Source: Ralstonia pickettii (GTDB taxonomy: Bacteria; Pseudomonadota; Gammaproteobacteria; Burkholderiales; Burkholderiaceae). Taken from it: DNA of 64,000 nucleotides. Of the stretch, positions 52,625 to 64,000 are shown in pieces. The notes under the pieces are model-generated. The model was not told the DNA's origin and did not search any database. It saw only the letters and a program-made list of their open reading frames with translations. Numbering within the stretch: the stretch's first letter is position 1; every line of letters starts with the position of its first letter. The position numbers were made by a program, and so were the translations under genes. The stretch covers positions 1,922,001 through 1,986,000 of the forward strand of contig NZ_CP104381.1 of assembly GCF_030582395.1 (NCBI RefSeq), read 5' to 3'.

Positions 52625-52887
52625 GCCGGCCAGCCTCCCGACCAACGCAAGCAAGGAGAACGGAAGACAAACACTGCGGGGCGAGTTGCGCGGGAACGGT
52701 CCCAAGATCGATGCTGATGCCAAGCCGATACCGCCGTTTGACGGAGATGTCGGTCTTGCATGTAACAGAACGTTGGGCACGGCGTCCAAATCGGTCAAAA
52801 TACCGGCCGGTGTGCGAAATGCCGTGGCAACCGCGACCTGGCTGCCGCCTCCCTACTCTGTCTTACCGAATTACCGAAGGAAACCCT

Positions 52888-53430
52888 ATGAACAAATTCA
52901 TCGTGGGCGCCTGTGCCGGCGTTCTTTCGCTGGCTGCATCGCAATATGCAGCCGCCCAGACCGCGCCCGCAAAGCCGGCCGCCAAAAAGGCTCCGGCCAA
53001 GAAGAAGGTCACCAAGAAGGCAGAGCCTGTTGCAGCCGCCAAGCCTGAAGGCGTGCAATGGAAGTGCGAACTTGGCAACGAGCTCTACATTGCAGGTGAC
53101 ATGACGCGCGACCAGATCATCAAGCTGCACTGGAAGGGCAAGAACTACGACCTGCCGCGCCAACTGACCCGCACCGGCGCCGACCGCTACTTCGACCAGA
53201 AGACCGGCTTCGACCTGGTCGTGATCCCGGCGAAGGCCATGCTGTTTGATCGCAACGAAGGCCACCGCCTGGCTGATGAGTGCCAAACCGCTGAAATGGC
53301 TGCCGGCGCACCGGCCCCGACGCAAGCCGGCGCCCTGCGCGCGCCGGCCGGCCTGCCGCTGATGACCCCGGACAGCCCGGCTCCCGCGCCGGCCCCGGCG
53401 CCGGGCACGGCCCAACCGGCCCAGCAGTAA
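52888..53430 (+). CDS. Secreted protein of unknown function
   Basis: 180 residues. Signal peptide MNKFIVGACAGVLSLAASQY, cut after AAA, then a Lys/Ala-rich stretch (KKAPAKKKVTKKAEP) and a folded middle (WKCELGNELYIAGDMTRDQI ... VVIPAKAMLFDRNEGHRLAD) with two Cys that may pair, ending in a Pro/Ala tail. GAAGGA precedes ATG 52888. Membrane-inhibitor-like folds have similar size, but I would not assign one. No partner evident. Confidence 0.7.
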   Translation: MNKFIVGACAGVLSLAASQYAAAQTAPAKPAAKKAPAKKKVTKKAEPVAAAKPEGVQWKCELGNELYIAGDMTRDQIIKLHWKGKNYDLPRQLTRTGADRYFDQKTGFDLVVIPAKAMLFDRNEGHRLADECQTAEMAAGAPAPTQAGALRAPAGLPLMTPDSPAPAPAPAPGTAQPAQQ

Positions 53431-53465
53431 CCCGCCATCGCGCAAGAGGCCCACGGGAGCCGCCC

Positions 53466-53864
53466 ATGTCCGCAACGGTTGCGAACATCCGCATGAATCC
53501 AGACAAGGTCATCGTCGACGACGTGACCTTGCCCGGAGGCGCGGGGCGCCCTGGGCCCACAGCATCCGGGGCCATCGAGCCAATTGGAACGATGGCGCTC
53601 GGTACCGCCCTGGTCGCCGGTCAGGCCATCGAGGCGCACCAAGACACCGTCGTCCGCGGCACGCGCAGCACTGCGCTGCGTATGAAAATTGCCTGCGCGG
53701 ACGACAAGCCTTTCACCACGATTGACCACGACGCCAAGAAACGTCCGATTGCCGATGGCATCCCCGCCCGCATCAACGGCGGCAAGACGTTCAGCGGAGT
53801 TGTGGCGCAGTATCCGCCCGGTCAGAAGCCTTGCCGGTCGACGCGTTTGCCGGTTTGTATGTGA
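53466..53864 (+). CDS. Hypothetical protein (132 aa)
   Basis: No family recognised. GGGAG lies six bases ahead of ATG 53466, 35 bp after the preceding stop. Third codon positions are GC-rich, as expected for a real gene. Mixed beta/loop sequence with no signal peptide or membrane helix; two Cys (one internal, one near the C-terminus). Could be a genus-restricted protein. It ends shortly before acnA. Confidence 0.5.
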   Translation: MSATVANIRMNPDKVIVDDVTLPGGAGRPGPTASGAIEPIGTMALGTALVAGQAIEAHQDTVVRGTRSTALRMKIACADDKPFTTIDHDAKKRPIADGIPARINGGKTFSGVVAQYPPGQKPCRSTRLPVCM

Positions 53865-53941
53865 TTTGATTTTGTCGATTTGATGTATCCGCACGGGGCA
53901 CCCTGGTACCCCGCGCAATCCTCAAGCCTTGGAGTCATGCC

Positions 53942-56647
<2,706 letters not shown>

Positions 56648-56678
56648 GCTTCACGCCACTGCGCTGCTGCAGAACGGA

Positions 56679-56704
56679 AACCGGCTCTTCGGAGCCGGTT
56701 TTTT
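56679..56704 (+). terminator. Terminator after acnA
   Basis: AACCGGCTC (56679-56687) and GAGCCGGTT (56692-56700) with a stable TTCG loop, then TTTT. Confidence 0.9.
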
Positions 56705-56858
56705 ATTGCCTGCCGAATCAAACAAGGTGACGATGCCCCAATCGATGCGCAGGCTTTGATACAGTGTGCCGCATCGGCCGCGTGATGTGCTCGCCCCCTT
56801 AGCGGCGACATTGTCGCCCGCCCTCGCCTGATCGTTTCATTGCTGGAGTTCCGCACCC

Positions 56859-57140
56859 ATGGCCCAAGTGGTACTTGCCTTCATCGTCGTGGCGGCCGCC
56901 GTGTTCTACATCCTGTTCAAGGCCCCGCAGACCGACGCCCAGGCCCCAGCCCAAACCGCGTCCGCTGCGGCGGCTGCGCCCGTTCCTCCGCCTCCGCCGT
57001 TGGCTGCTTCTGAGCCCGCCACCGAGACGCGTGCCGCACCGGCCAGCGCACCGGCCGCACCCGAACCCGCAGTGGCTTCCGTCCCCGCAGCCGCGAGCAG
57101 CATCGCAGCGTCAGCACCGGCACCTGCGGTCAAGCCTTAA
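56859..57140 (+). CDS. Small membrane-anchored Pro/Ala-rich protein
   Basis: 93 residues: one N-terminal membrane helix (VVLAFIVVAAAVFYILF) followed by a low-complexity tail of Ala, Pro, Ser, Val and Thr. GGAG lies about ten bases ahead of the ATG. Low-complexity tails in GC-rich DNA can arise by chance, but the helix and the start signal support a real gene. Function unknown. Confidence 0.5.
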   Translation: MAQVVLAFIVVAAAVFYILFKAPQTDAQAPAQTASAAAAAPVPPPPPLAASEPATETRAAPASAPAAPEPAVASVPAAASSIAASAPAPAVKP

Positions 57141-57237
57141 CGTTTTCGCGCTACGGGTTTCGTCAGAAGCGTCGCGCGGCAGCGTACAAGGGTAAAATAA
57201 CGCCCCTTCATTCATCCAACGAACGGTACGGCACAGC

Positions 57238-58449
57238 ATGGCAGGATTCCGCTCCAAGGCTCCCCAACGTCTTTCCCCCGATGCAGAACGGCTGGTGGCC
57301 GATGCGCTGGCGCTGGACGCGTCGGGCAGTCGCATCGAAGACGTCTATTGGGAACAAAGGCTGTCCGAACGTCTTTCCCGGCTGCTCAAGAACGGCAGCC
57401 AGACCGCGCTCGACGCCGCGCTAGATCATCTTTTCAAGCACAACGAGGAAGCCTCCGACGTGCTGGCCGAACAGGCCGAGACACTGGCTGAATCGGCCAT
57501 CCTCAGCTCGGGCGGCGTCGAATATGACGCGCTGCTGATCGCAGCGCCCATCCTGGCACACACGCGTTACATGATCCCGTCGGGCACCATCAAGCCCGAG
57601 ATGGCGCAAACGCTCCAGGTACACCTGCAGGCCCACGTGATGGCTTCCAACGCCCGCGTGGCACTCGCGCCGTACCTGTACAGCATCGACCAGTTGCCGC
57701 GCACCCATTCCGACACCTTTGCGCTCACGCACAAGCTGGCCGCCTATGCGCTGGCCGGGCAGCCGGCAAAGGTCGAATTGCGTGACATGCCCGAGACGGC
57801 ACCGATCCTGGCCGATCCTCGCTACCTGGTAGCGATCGTCGTGGCCCAGCACGGTCAGGCGCTGTTTCGCTGGCAGGAAGACTCCAAGGAGCATCACGCC
57901 GAGCGTTCCGCCTGCCTGGAGCAATGGCGCGAGCAGGTCACGCCGACCATCTCCGCGCTGATGCCGGGCTGCGAGTTCGACCTGCTGCTGCCCGACGCCT
58001 TCTTCCTGTCCTGCCGCGAGTCCGACAAGCAGATCCGCCCGTTGACCGTGCGTGCTGCCGTCAATTACTTGCAGGGCGCGCTCGACATGCCCGCCAACCG
58101 CTTCGGCGCCATCATCGGCGCATTCGGCGAAGAGCAGATCGAGGAATACCGCGTGGCCTTCACGGTGCGCGGCGAGAAAGACCTGATCTACGGCATCGTC
58201 TGGCCCGTGTACGGCCGCGATGGCGGAGCCACGGATGTCACTGCGGAAGGCGAACCGGGCAGCCCACTTGAGCAGATCTGCGATGAGCTGCGCGCCTGCG
58301 GCATCGAAGATATCTTCCGCCACGGTCAGCTCTTCGAGCCCGAGTATTGCGAAGACTGCGGAGCCCCGCTCTATGCAGACCGCTCGGCCGAAATCGTCCA
58401 CGCAGAAATGCCGGAAGACGCACCGACCCAGCAGCCGCTGTTCCACTGA
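57238..58449 (+). CDS. DUF2863-family protein
   Basis: 403 residues; soluble. The sequence fits the DUF2863 family, which is largely confined to betaproteobacteria. Recognisable pieces: RLVADALALDASGSRIEDVY, PYLYSIDQLPRTHSDTFALT and the C-terminal CEDCGAPLYADRSAEIVHAE, which carries two Cys in a CxxC pair near the end that may bind a metal. Function is unknown. ATG 57238 gives family-like length. A terminator follows. Confidence 0.85.
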   Translation: MAGFRSKAPQRLSPDAERLVADALALDASGSRIEDVYWEQRLSERLSRLLKNGSQTALDAALDHLFKHNEEASDVLAEQAETLAESAILSSGGVEYDALLIAAPILAHTRYMIPSGTIKPEMAQTLQVHLQAHVMASNARVALAPYLYSIDQLPRTHSDTFALTHKLAAYALAGQPAKVELRDMPETAPILADPRYLVAIVVAQHGQALFRWQEDSKEHHAERSACLEQWREQVTPTISALMPGCEFDLLLPDAFFLSCRESDKQIRPLTVRAAVNYLQGALDMPANRFGAIIGAFGEEQIEEYRVAFTVRGEKDLIYGIVWPVYGRDGGATDVTAEGEPGSPLEQICDELRACGIEDIFRHGQLFEPEYCEDCGAPLYADRSAEIVHAEMPEDAPTQQPLFH

Positions 58450-58469
58450 TCGGCGGCGCACGCAATCAG

Positions 58470-58492
58470 AGCCACCCTCGGGTGGCTTTTTT
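58470..58492 (+). terminator. Terminator after the DUF2863 gene
   Basis: AGCCACC (58470-58476) and GGTGGCT (58481-58487), loop CTCG, followed by six T. Confidence 0.88.
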
Positions 58493-58611
58493 ATTGCTCC
58501 GCCATCGTTCATATTGATTCTCGGTTTGCGTCGCACACGCCAATGCGGGCTGCGGCACAATGACGATCTTCCGCCACATGGCATCACCGCCCGAACCCCA
58601 GGAGCCTCTCG

Positions 58612-60210
58612 ATGACAACACGTCCCCTCTTGTGTGTTCCCATCCGCGCCTTGATTCGCAGTTTCGCCGCAGGCGCATTGGCTGCGGCCGCCGCGATGCC
58701 GTTCGCGGCGCAGGCCGACGACTTGCGCATCGGCCTGTCCGCCGACGTCACGTCGATGGACCCGCAGTGGAACAACGCCGGCCCCAACAACGCCATGGCG
58801 CTGCACATCTTCGAGTCGCTTGTCTTTCTCGACAAGAACGGCCGCTACACGCCTGGCTTGGCCACGTCTTGGAAGCCCGTCGACGCTAACACCTGGGAGA
58901 TCAAGCTCCGCCCCAACGTGAAGTGGAGCGACGGCACGCCGTTCACCGGCGAAGACGTGAAGGCATCGATCGAGCGCCCGGCACGCCTGACGAACAGCCC
59001 GGGCCCGTTCACGAGCTATACCAAGTCGATTACCGAAGTACAGATCGTCGATCCGCTCACGGTGCGCCTGAAATTGTCGACACCGAATTACGCAAGCATT
59101 CCCAACGATCTGAACAGCCTGCCCATCATTCCGAAGAAGGTGGCAGACGCCTCGCAGGCGGACTTTGATGCGGGCCGCGCCATGATCGGTACGGGCCCGT
59201 TCCTGTTCGACCACTTCACGCGCGGGCAGGAAATCGTGCTGAAGAAGAACCCGCACTATTGGGGCCGCGTGCCGCAGTGGGACAAGGTGACCTTCAAGAT
59301 CATCACGGACAATGCCGCGCGTACAGCCGCGCTGCTCTCGGGCGATGTGGATGTCGTCGAGGCCGTACCGGCTGCGGACGTGCCGCGCATCAAGCAAGAC
59401 CCCAAATTCCACCTCGAACAGCAGGTGTCGTGGCGCACGATTTTCTGGCAGATGGACCAGAGTCGCGATACGTCGCCGTTCGTGACCGACAAATCCGGCA
59501 AACCGCTGGCCAAGAACCCACTCAAGGACCATCGCGTGCGTGAGGCCATCGCGCTGGCCATCAACCGCGATGCCATCGTCAGCCGCGTGCTGGAGGGCCA
59601 GGGCGTCGTGGCATCGAGCATCGTGTCGCCGCAGATCTTCGGGCACCCGGGCGGCAAGCCGATCGCATATGACCCGGCACGCGCCAAGAAACTTCTTGCC
59701 GAGGCCGGTTACCCGGACGGGTTCGGGCTCACGCTGCACGCAACCAACAACCGGTATCTGAACGATGCGCAGGTCGCGCAGACCACCGCCCAGCTGCTCA
59801 CGCGCATCGGCATACAAACGAAGGTGGAAACCTTGCCGGTGGCAGCGTACTTCTCGCGCGCGCGTCAGGGCGAATTCTCGTTCATGATGCTCGGCTGGGG
59901 CTCGGTGGCGGCGGACGTGGCGCTGCGCAGCATTCTCGGCACGCCCAACGCGCAAACCGGTTATGGCTCGTGGAACTGGGGCCGCTACAGCAATCCGGAG
60001 CTGGACAAACTGGTACAGACGTCGCTCTCAACGGTCTCGAGCGAACAGGCACACGAGCAGGCCGCCAAGACCGCGGCGCGCTTTGCCCAGACCGACTACG
60101 CGATCATCCCGTCCCATCACCAGCTCGCCACGTGGGCCATGCGCAAGGGCATTCGCTACGAGGCGCGCACCGACGAATGGTCGCTCGCGTGGTTGTTCAC
60201 CAAGCAGTGA
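58612..60210 (+). CDS. ABC transporter substrate-binding protein (peptide/nickel type, SBP_bac_5)
   Basis: 532 residues. Signal peptide (cut after AAQA), then an oligopeptide-binding fold: LRIGLSADVTSMDPQWNNAG, GTGPFLFDHFTRGQEIVLKK NPHYWG region, and LKDHRVREAIALAINRDAIV. Probably imports peptides or similar solutes, but no permease or ATPase gene is adjacent, so it must share a transporter encoded elsewhere. An AGGAG element sits about ten bases ahead of the start. Confidence 0.9.
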   Translation: MTTRPLLCVPIRALIRSFAAGALAAAAAMPFAAQADDLRIGLSADVTSMDPQWNNAGPNNAMALHIFESLVFLDKNGRYTPGLATSWKPVDANTWEIKLRPNVKWSDGTPFTGEDVKASIERPARLTNSPGPFTSYTKSITEVQIVDPLTVRLKLSTPNYASIPNDLNSLPIIPKKVADASQADFDAGRAMIGTGPFLFDHFTRGQEIVLKKNPHYWGRVPQWDKVTFKIITDNAARTAALLSGDVDVVEAVPAADVPRIKQDPKFHLEQQVSWRTIFWQMDQSRDTSPFVTDKSGKPLAKNPLKDHRVREAIALAINRDAIVSRVLEGQGVVASSIVSPQIFGHPGGKPIAYDPARAKKLLAEAGYPDGFGLTLHATNNRYLNDAQVAQTTAQLLTRIGIQTKVETLPVAAYFSRARQGEFSFMMLGWGSVAADVALRSILGTPNAQTGYGSWNWGRYSNPELDKLVQTSLSTVSSEQAHEQAAKTAARFAQTDYAIIPSHHQLATWAMRKGIRYEARTDEWSLAWLFTKQ

Positions 60211-60365
60211 TGGCCAGTTGGTAACCAACACCGTGCCGTAACGCGCTGTTACAGCAAATTCGCCTGATGTGCCGCATTGGGGACGCATTGGGGTAACTAG
60301 CAGGAACTTTCGACCCGAGCTTTCCTCTATCATGGCGATTTCCACGCCGACACCCTGTAACACTC

Positions 60366-61205
60366 GTGATGTTGCGACCCAAACTACTCTGTCTCGGCGT
60401 CGTCGCTTTGCTGGCCGCCTGCTCCAACTTGCAGACTGAACCGACCAACCCGTCGGGCCAGGCCACCAACGCCACGCCGAGCACCCCGGCCGCTCAAGCC
60501 AAGCCGGTTATCCAGCCCGCCGCCACCACGCCGCCCATCGTCTTCGGTTCGACCGACAGCAGCGGCACCACCACGGTCAACCTGCCGTCCAAGGACAAAA
60601 TGAGCCTGTCCGAGTACCGCGCACAAACCCGTGACCGCCTGATTCAATCGGAAGGTGCCCGCCCCGACGTGGCCGACTGCGCCGCGCATGCGAGCTGGAT
60701 CATTCCGCGCTCGACCAATTTCGATCAGTTCCGCCTTCCTACCGGTGCGCTTTCCAACGACCAGGCCAAGGTCGAGCCGTGGGACTCGCGCTTCTCGTCC
60801 AGCAAGCAAGGCGCCATCAAGGTGTCGAGCGTGATCACTTTCAATGCCGCCGTGCACAAGCGCGGTACGGGCAATGACCAGTGGGAACCCGTGCGGGTGC
60901 GCTGCGGGTACGACGAAGGGATGATGCTGGCGTATGAGCTGCTCGACGCCAATGGCCAGCCGTTCGCCGCGCCGGCCGCTGCGCCCGCGTCGTCGACAGC
61001 GCGCACGCATTGCCGCCGCGGCCATCGCTGCACGACCAGTGCGGCGGCGCGCGGGAAGAGCACAGCCAAGGGTAAGGCCTCGACAAAAGCGACGGCCAAG
61101 TCTGCCAAGGGTAGCGGCACGGCCAAGACCAAGTCGACCGCGGCAAGCAAATCCACCGCCAAATCGACGGCCAAAAAGACGACGAAGAAGTCGTCCTCGA
61201 ACTAA
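60366..61205 (+). CDS. Lipoprotein with a histone-like Lys/Ala/Ser/Thr tail
   Basis: 279 residues. Lipoprotein signal with lipobox LLAAC near residue 19-20, a Thr/Pro/Ala-rich linker, a folded middle (YRAQTRDRLIQSEGARPDVA, VSSVITFNAAVHKRGTGNDQ, RVRCGYDEGMMLAYELLDAN) with two Cys, then a 60-residue tail of KSTAK/KGKAST-type repeats. The middle resembles BspC-type surface proteins, which is a guess. The Cys/Arg-rich junction (HCRRGHRCTTSAAARGK) looks out of character and may mark a frame disturbance or a swapped segment. Confidence 0.65.
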   Translation: MMLRPKLLCLGVVALLAACSNLQTEPTNPSGQATNATPSTPAAQAKPVIQPAATTPPIVFGSTDSSGTTTVNLPSKDKMSLSEYRAQTRDRLIQSEGARPDVADCAAHASWIIPRSTNFDQFRLPTGALSNDQAKVEPWDSRFSSSKQGAIKVSSVITFNAAVHKRGTGNDQWEPVRVRCGYDEGMMLAYELLDANGQPFAAPAAAPASSTARTHCRRGHRCTTSAAARGKSTAKGKASTKATAKSAKGSGTAKTKSTAASKSTAKSTAKKTTKKSSSN

Positions 61206-61245
61206 GCGCAACGCGCCGCCGACACAGGCGGCGCGACGCTTATTT

Positions 61246-62391
61246 TCAGCCGAGATACTCCAGGATCGCCTGCAGCATGGCCGCACCCAATGCGGCGCTG
61301 CGGGCGCCGTCCCAGCCCACGCGTGCGTCGGGCAGGTCGGCGTTGTCCTTGAACGGCATTTCCAGCGTCAACGACAGACAGCCATACGTGTGGCCGATGT
61401 ACTTGGAGGCGAGCTTCAGCGCGTCTTCGTTGTACTTGCTGGCCTCGTAGCCGTATCGCGTCTGGAAATCGGGGGACGCACGCAGGAACGCCGCGACAAA
61501 GCGGTCCTGGTCGGCACGCTGTGCATCGGTAAAGCCCGGCAGCATTTCGCTGCCCGCCACGAACACATAAGGCAGCGCCTCGTCGCCGTGGATGTCGAAA
61601 AACAGGTCGACGCCGGTTTGCTCGATCGCCTGACGCACCGCCAGCACCTCGGGGCTGCGCTGCGCATCGGGTTCCATCCATTCGCGGTTCAGGTTGGCAC
61701 CGGCCGCGTTGGTGCGCAGGTTGCCCAGCAAGGAGCCGTCCGGGTTCATGTTCGGCACGATATGAAAGACGGCGCGCTCGGCAAGCACGCGACCGACGGG
61801 ATCGCCACTCCAGACCCCCTGACGCGTCAGACGTGCGAGCAGCCCTTCAACGAACCACTCGGCCATCGTCTCGCCCGGATGCTGGCGCGCGATGATCCAC
61901 ACGTTTTTCTTGCCGGGACCGGGTTCGCCGACGGTGATGCTCGTCATGTCGCGGCCCTGCACCGTTTGCCCCAAGCGCTGGGTGCGCACACCTGGCCTCG
62001 TTTGCGCAGCGGCCACGAGCGAGAGGTGTCGCTCGTCCGAATACGGCTCGAAATAGGCAAACCAGATGCTGTCGTGCTCGGGCGTCACCTCGATCGTCAA
62101 CGTCTTGCCGTCATAGCGGGTCGGCACGCGGAACCAATGCTCGCGGTCGTACGAGGCGACGGCACGGTAGTCCTTCCAGCCGGAGGCATAGGTGCATTCG
62201 CCGGCGTTTTCCAGCGCAAGCGTGCAGGCCTGGCCCAGCACCCCTTGCAGGCGGAAGTGAAACCATTGCGTGAAGTCGGCGTGCGAATCGCGGCGAATGC
62301 GCAGGCGGATGGCATCGGCGCGGGCGGCATCGACGATTTCGATGGCGCCGCTGTCGAACGCGCTGGAGATGTGCGGTTGCGTGGCTGTCAT
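61246..62391 (-). CDS. M14-family carboxypeptidase (cytosolic carboxypeptidase-like)
   Basis: 381 residues. Zinc ligands: HPGET (His and Glu, in NVWIIARQHPGETMAEWFVE) and the later His in FFDIHGDEALPYVF; the catalytic Glu is in LSLTLEMPF. An N-terminal beta-rich domain (FHFRLQGVLGQACTLALENA) precedes the catalytic part, as in eukaryote-like CCP/AGBL enzymes. Its natural substrate in bacteria is unknown. AGGA lies before ATG 62391; ATG 62406 would overlap the yaaA stop (TGATG). Either way it is coupled to yaaA. Confidence 0.85.
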   Translation of the reverse strand: MTATQPHISSAFDSGAIEIVDAARADAIRLRIRRDSHADFTQWFHFRLQGVLGQACTLALENAGECTYASGWKDYRAVASYDREHWFRVPTRYDGKTLTIEVTPEHDSIWFAYFEPYSDERHLSLVAAAQTRPGVRTQRLGQTVQGRDMTSITVGEPGPGKKNVWIIARQHPGETMAEWFVEGLLARLTRQGVWSGDPVGRVLAERAVFHIVPNMNPDGSLLGNLRTNAAGANLNREWMEPDAQRSPEVLAVRQAIEQTGVDLFFDIHGDEALPYVFVAGSEMLPGFTDAQRADQDRFVAAFLRASPDFQTRYGYEASKYNEDALKLASKYIGHTYGCLSLTLEMPFKDNADLPDARVGWDGARSAALGAAMLQAILEYLG

Positions 62392-62405
62392 GTCGGATCC
62401 TGTCA

Positions 62406-63179
62406 TCAGGTGAGCTTGCGGCGGAAGATCCAGCGCTCGTCGTCGGAATCGGCAGCGACAAAAGCATAGCCGTCGACATCGAACGCCTTCAGCTTGCGCG
62501 GATCGGTGATGCGGTGCTCGATCGCATAGCGCGCCATCAGACCGCGCGCACGCTTCGCATAGAACGAAATGATCTTGTACTGGCCGTTCTTCCAGTCCTC
62601 AAACACCGGCGTGACGATGCGGGCCTTGAGCACCTTGGGCCGCACCACCTTGAAATACTCTTCCGACGCGAGATTGACGAGCACGGGGTCGTCGTCCTGC
62701 TTGAAGAGCTTGTTAAGCGCAAGCGTCACGTCATCGCCCCAGAAGGCGTACAAATCCTTGCCGCGCGGATTGACCAGGCGCGTGCCCATTTCGAGGCGAT
62801 ACGGCTGCATCCAGTCGAGCGGGCGCAGCACGCCGTAAAGCCCCGACAGAATCCGCAGATGCTTCTGCGCGAACTGCAGATCGTCCACCGCCAGCGAGTT
62901 GGCATCGAGCCCGCCGTAGACATCGCCGTCGAAGGCCAGTGCGGCCTGCTTGCTGTTTTCGGCCGTGAATTCGGGCGACCAATCGGCATAGCGCGTGGCA
63001 TTGAGCGCCGCCAACGGGTCGGAAATGTGCATAAGCGTGCCGATCTGGGCCGGCGACAGCTTGCGAAGCACGTCAATGAGTTCTGCGGAGCGCTCGATGA
63101 AATCGGGCAGCGTGTGGGTCTTGGTGCGCGGCGGCGTGTCGTAGTCGAGCGACTTGGCCGGCGAGAGGACGATGATCAT
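62406..63179 (-). CDS. yaaA: Peroxide stress protein YaaA
   Basis: 257 residues, DUF328/YaaA family. Starts [16 protein letters not shown], the family signature; [25 protein letters not shown] and [11 protein letters not shown] are also conserved. In E. coli it lowers intracellular free iron during peroxide stress. ATG 63179 is fixed by the homology; the longer in-frame extension overlaps the divergent PIN gene. The carboxypeptidase start lies at its stop codon, so the two are one unit. Confidence 0.95.
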   Translation of the reverse strand: MIIVLSPAKSLDYDTPPRTKTHTLPDFIERSAELIDVLRKLSPAQIGTLMHISDPLAALNATRYADWSPEFTAENSKQAALAFDGDVYGGLDANSLAVDDLQFAQKHLRILSGLYGVLRPLDWMQPYRLEMGTRLVNPRGKDLYAFWGDDVTLALNKLFKQDDDPVLVNLASEEYFKVVRPKVLKARIVTPVFEDWKNGQYKIISFYAKRARGLMARYAIEHRITDPRKLKAFDVDGYAFVAADSDDERWIFRRKLT

Positions 63180-63216
63180 GTCAGAATCGCGGTTCACAAG
63201 TCTGGAATTGTATCGA

Positions 63217-63741
63217 ATGGCAGACGCTGCCGCCCTCGCCCACTCCACCCAGGCTCCGACCCCGCGCGTGGTGCTGGACTCCAACATCTGGGTCGACATC
63301 CTGATCTTCGACGATGCGGTTGCGCGCCCCATCCGCGCTGCGCTGGAAGCCGGCCGGCTGGACGCCATCATCAGCCCCGCCTGCCGCGAAGAACTGCGCC
63401 GCGTGCTCGGCTATCCGCAATTCGCCCGCTACGCCGTCGACGCGCAGGCCGCACTCGCGTGGGTCGATCGCGTGACCCGATCCGTCGCCGATCCTGAACA
63501 TGCGGCCCGCGTGCAAGGCGAAGCGTTCGTCCCGCGCTGCAAGGATCGCGACGACCAGAAATTTCTCGCCCTCGCCGATGCCGCCGACGTTGCCTATCTC
63601 GTTTCCAAGGACCGCGCCGTGCTCAAGCTCAAGCGCCGCATGGCTAAGTATTGCGACGTGGCGGTGCTGCCGCCCAAGCAGTTCGTCGCGCTGGTCCAGT
63701 TGGAAAACACGCCCCTTGCTGCCATCCCGAATCAAGCTTGA
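63217..63741 (+). CDS. PIN-domain protein, putative toxin (COG1569-like)
   Basis: 174 residues. PIN-fold ribonuclease signature: first acidic site [12 protein letters not shown], second [20 protein letters not shown], third SKDRAVL. All acidic ligands appear present. This branch is annotated as toxin-antitoxin toxin component. No antitoxin gene is adjacent: the left neighbour is divergent yaaA and the right neighbour an aminotransferase. ATG 63217 is chosen since an upstream start at 63178 would overlap the yaaA start by two bases; it remains possible. Confidence 0.82.
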   Translation: MADAAALAHSTQAPTPRVVLDSNIWVDILIFDDAVARPIRAALEAGRLDAIISPACREELRRVLGYPQFARYAVDAQAALAWVDRVTRSVADPEHAARVQGEAFVPRCKDRDDQKFLALADAADVAYLVSKDRAVLKLKRRMAKYCDVAVLPPKQFVALVQLENTPLAAIPNQA

Positions 63742-63753
63742 AGCCGTCTTGTC

Positions 63754-64000
63754 ATGACCACTGTTGAATCGCTCGCACCCATCGCCCCGCCGCCGTCGCG
63801 CCTGCCGAATGTCGGCACCACCATCTTTACCGTGATGTCCGCGCTGGCCGTGGAAAAGCAGGCCGTCAACCTGGGCCAGGGCTTTCCTGATTTCGATTGC
63901 GACCCGCGCATCGTCGATGCGGTGTCCGACGCCATGCGCGCCGGCCTGAACCAGTACCCGCCGATGACGGGCGTGCCTGCCCTGCGCCAGGCCATCGCCG
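63754..64000 (+). CDS. Pyridoxal-phosphate aminotransferase, 5' part (runs off window)
   Basis: 82 codons visible. The N-terminus TTIFTVMSALAVEKQAVNLG followed by QGFPDFDCDPRIVDAV and LNQYPPMTGVPALRQAI matches class I aminotransferases of the YbdL/methionine-aminotransferase type. The ATG lies 12 bp after the PIN gene stop, so they may be co-transcribed. The PLP-lysine lies beyond the window. Confidence 0.9.
   Translation, partial: MTTVESLAPIAPPPSRLPNVGTTIFTVMSALAVEKQAVNLGQGFPDFDCDPRIVDAVSDAMRAGLNQYPPMTGVPALRQAIA

Noticed and set aside
57421..59955. 844-codon minus-strand frame over the DUF2863 and binding-protein genes
   Set aside because: Overlaps two well-supported plus-strand genes and lacks any motif.

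Overview
The window is high-GC chromosomal DNA from a betaproteobacterium of the family Burkholderiaceae. Ralstonia (pickettii/solanacearum-like) is the best guess. The basis is the gene order sdhCDAB-sdhE-gltA, the order leuC-leuD-leuB-asd-fimV-truA-trpF-trpB-methyltransferase-trpA-accD-folC-SPOR-cvpA-purF, and the GC-rich third codon positions. The genus call is inference from gene order and protein character; no search was run. Almost all DNA is coding. I see no rRNA, tRNA, insertion sequence, prophage or CRISPR array.

Layout. 1-3.2 kb: 3' part of a chemoreceptor gene, then two adjacent membrane-protein genes of unknown function. 3.3-13.1 kb: carbon-acid metabolism, with acetyl-CoA synthetase and a sodium/solute symporter in one operon, a DMT exporter, a UPF0114 protein, class I fumarase, glutamate racemase and a dicarboxylate/amino-acid symporter. 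13.4-16.2 kb: a small cupin and an orphan double-AAA ATPase. 16.4-19.7 kb: iron/heme uptake (tonB-exbB-exbD, hemP, a GlcG/HbpS-like gene) with Fur-box-like sites. 20-23 kb: small secreted or stress-type proteins, including a 12-residue-repeat protein, a 24-residue membrane microprotein, a phasin, a PRC-barrel protein and a glycine-zipper lipoprotein. 23-25 kb: a NodI/NodJ-type ABC exporter.

25-43 kb is one long minus-strand run of biosynthetic genes: purF, cvpA, SPOR protein, folC, accD, trpA, a DNA methyltransferase, trpB, trpF, truA, fimV, asd, leuB, leuD and leuC. 43-57 kb is a TCA-cycle block: gltA, sdhE, sdhB, sdhA, sdhD and sdhC on the minus strand, a GntR regulator divergent from mdh, then a CitE-like lyase, prpB and acnA. 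The GntR-mdh gap carries a perfect 16-bp palindrome that looks like an operator. 57-64 kb: DUF2863 protein, an orphan oligopeptide-type binding protein, a lipoprotein with a histone-like Lys/Ala/Ser/Thr tail, an M14 carboxypeptidase, yaaA, a PIN-domain protein and the start of an aminotransferase gene.

Most of the window is ordinary core genome. The items I would look at first are the canonical EF-hand loop plus large coiled-coil insert in the acs-linked symporter, the methyltransferase between trpB and trpA, the microprotein with a strong ribosome binding site, the GntR palindrome, the double-AAA ATPase with an unassigned N-terminal half, and the DPYTDGA repeat protein.
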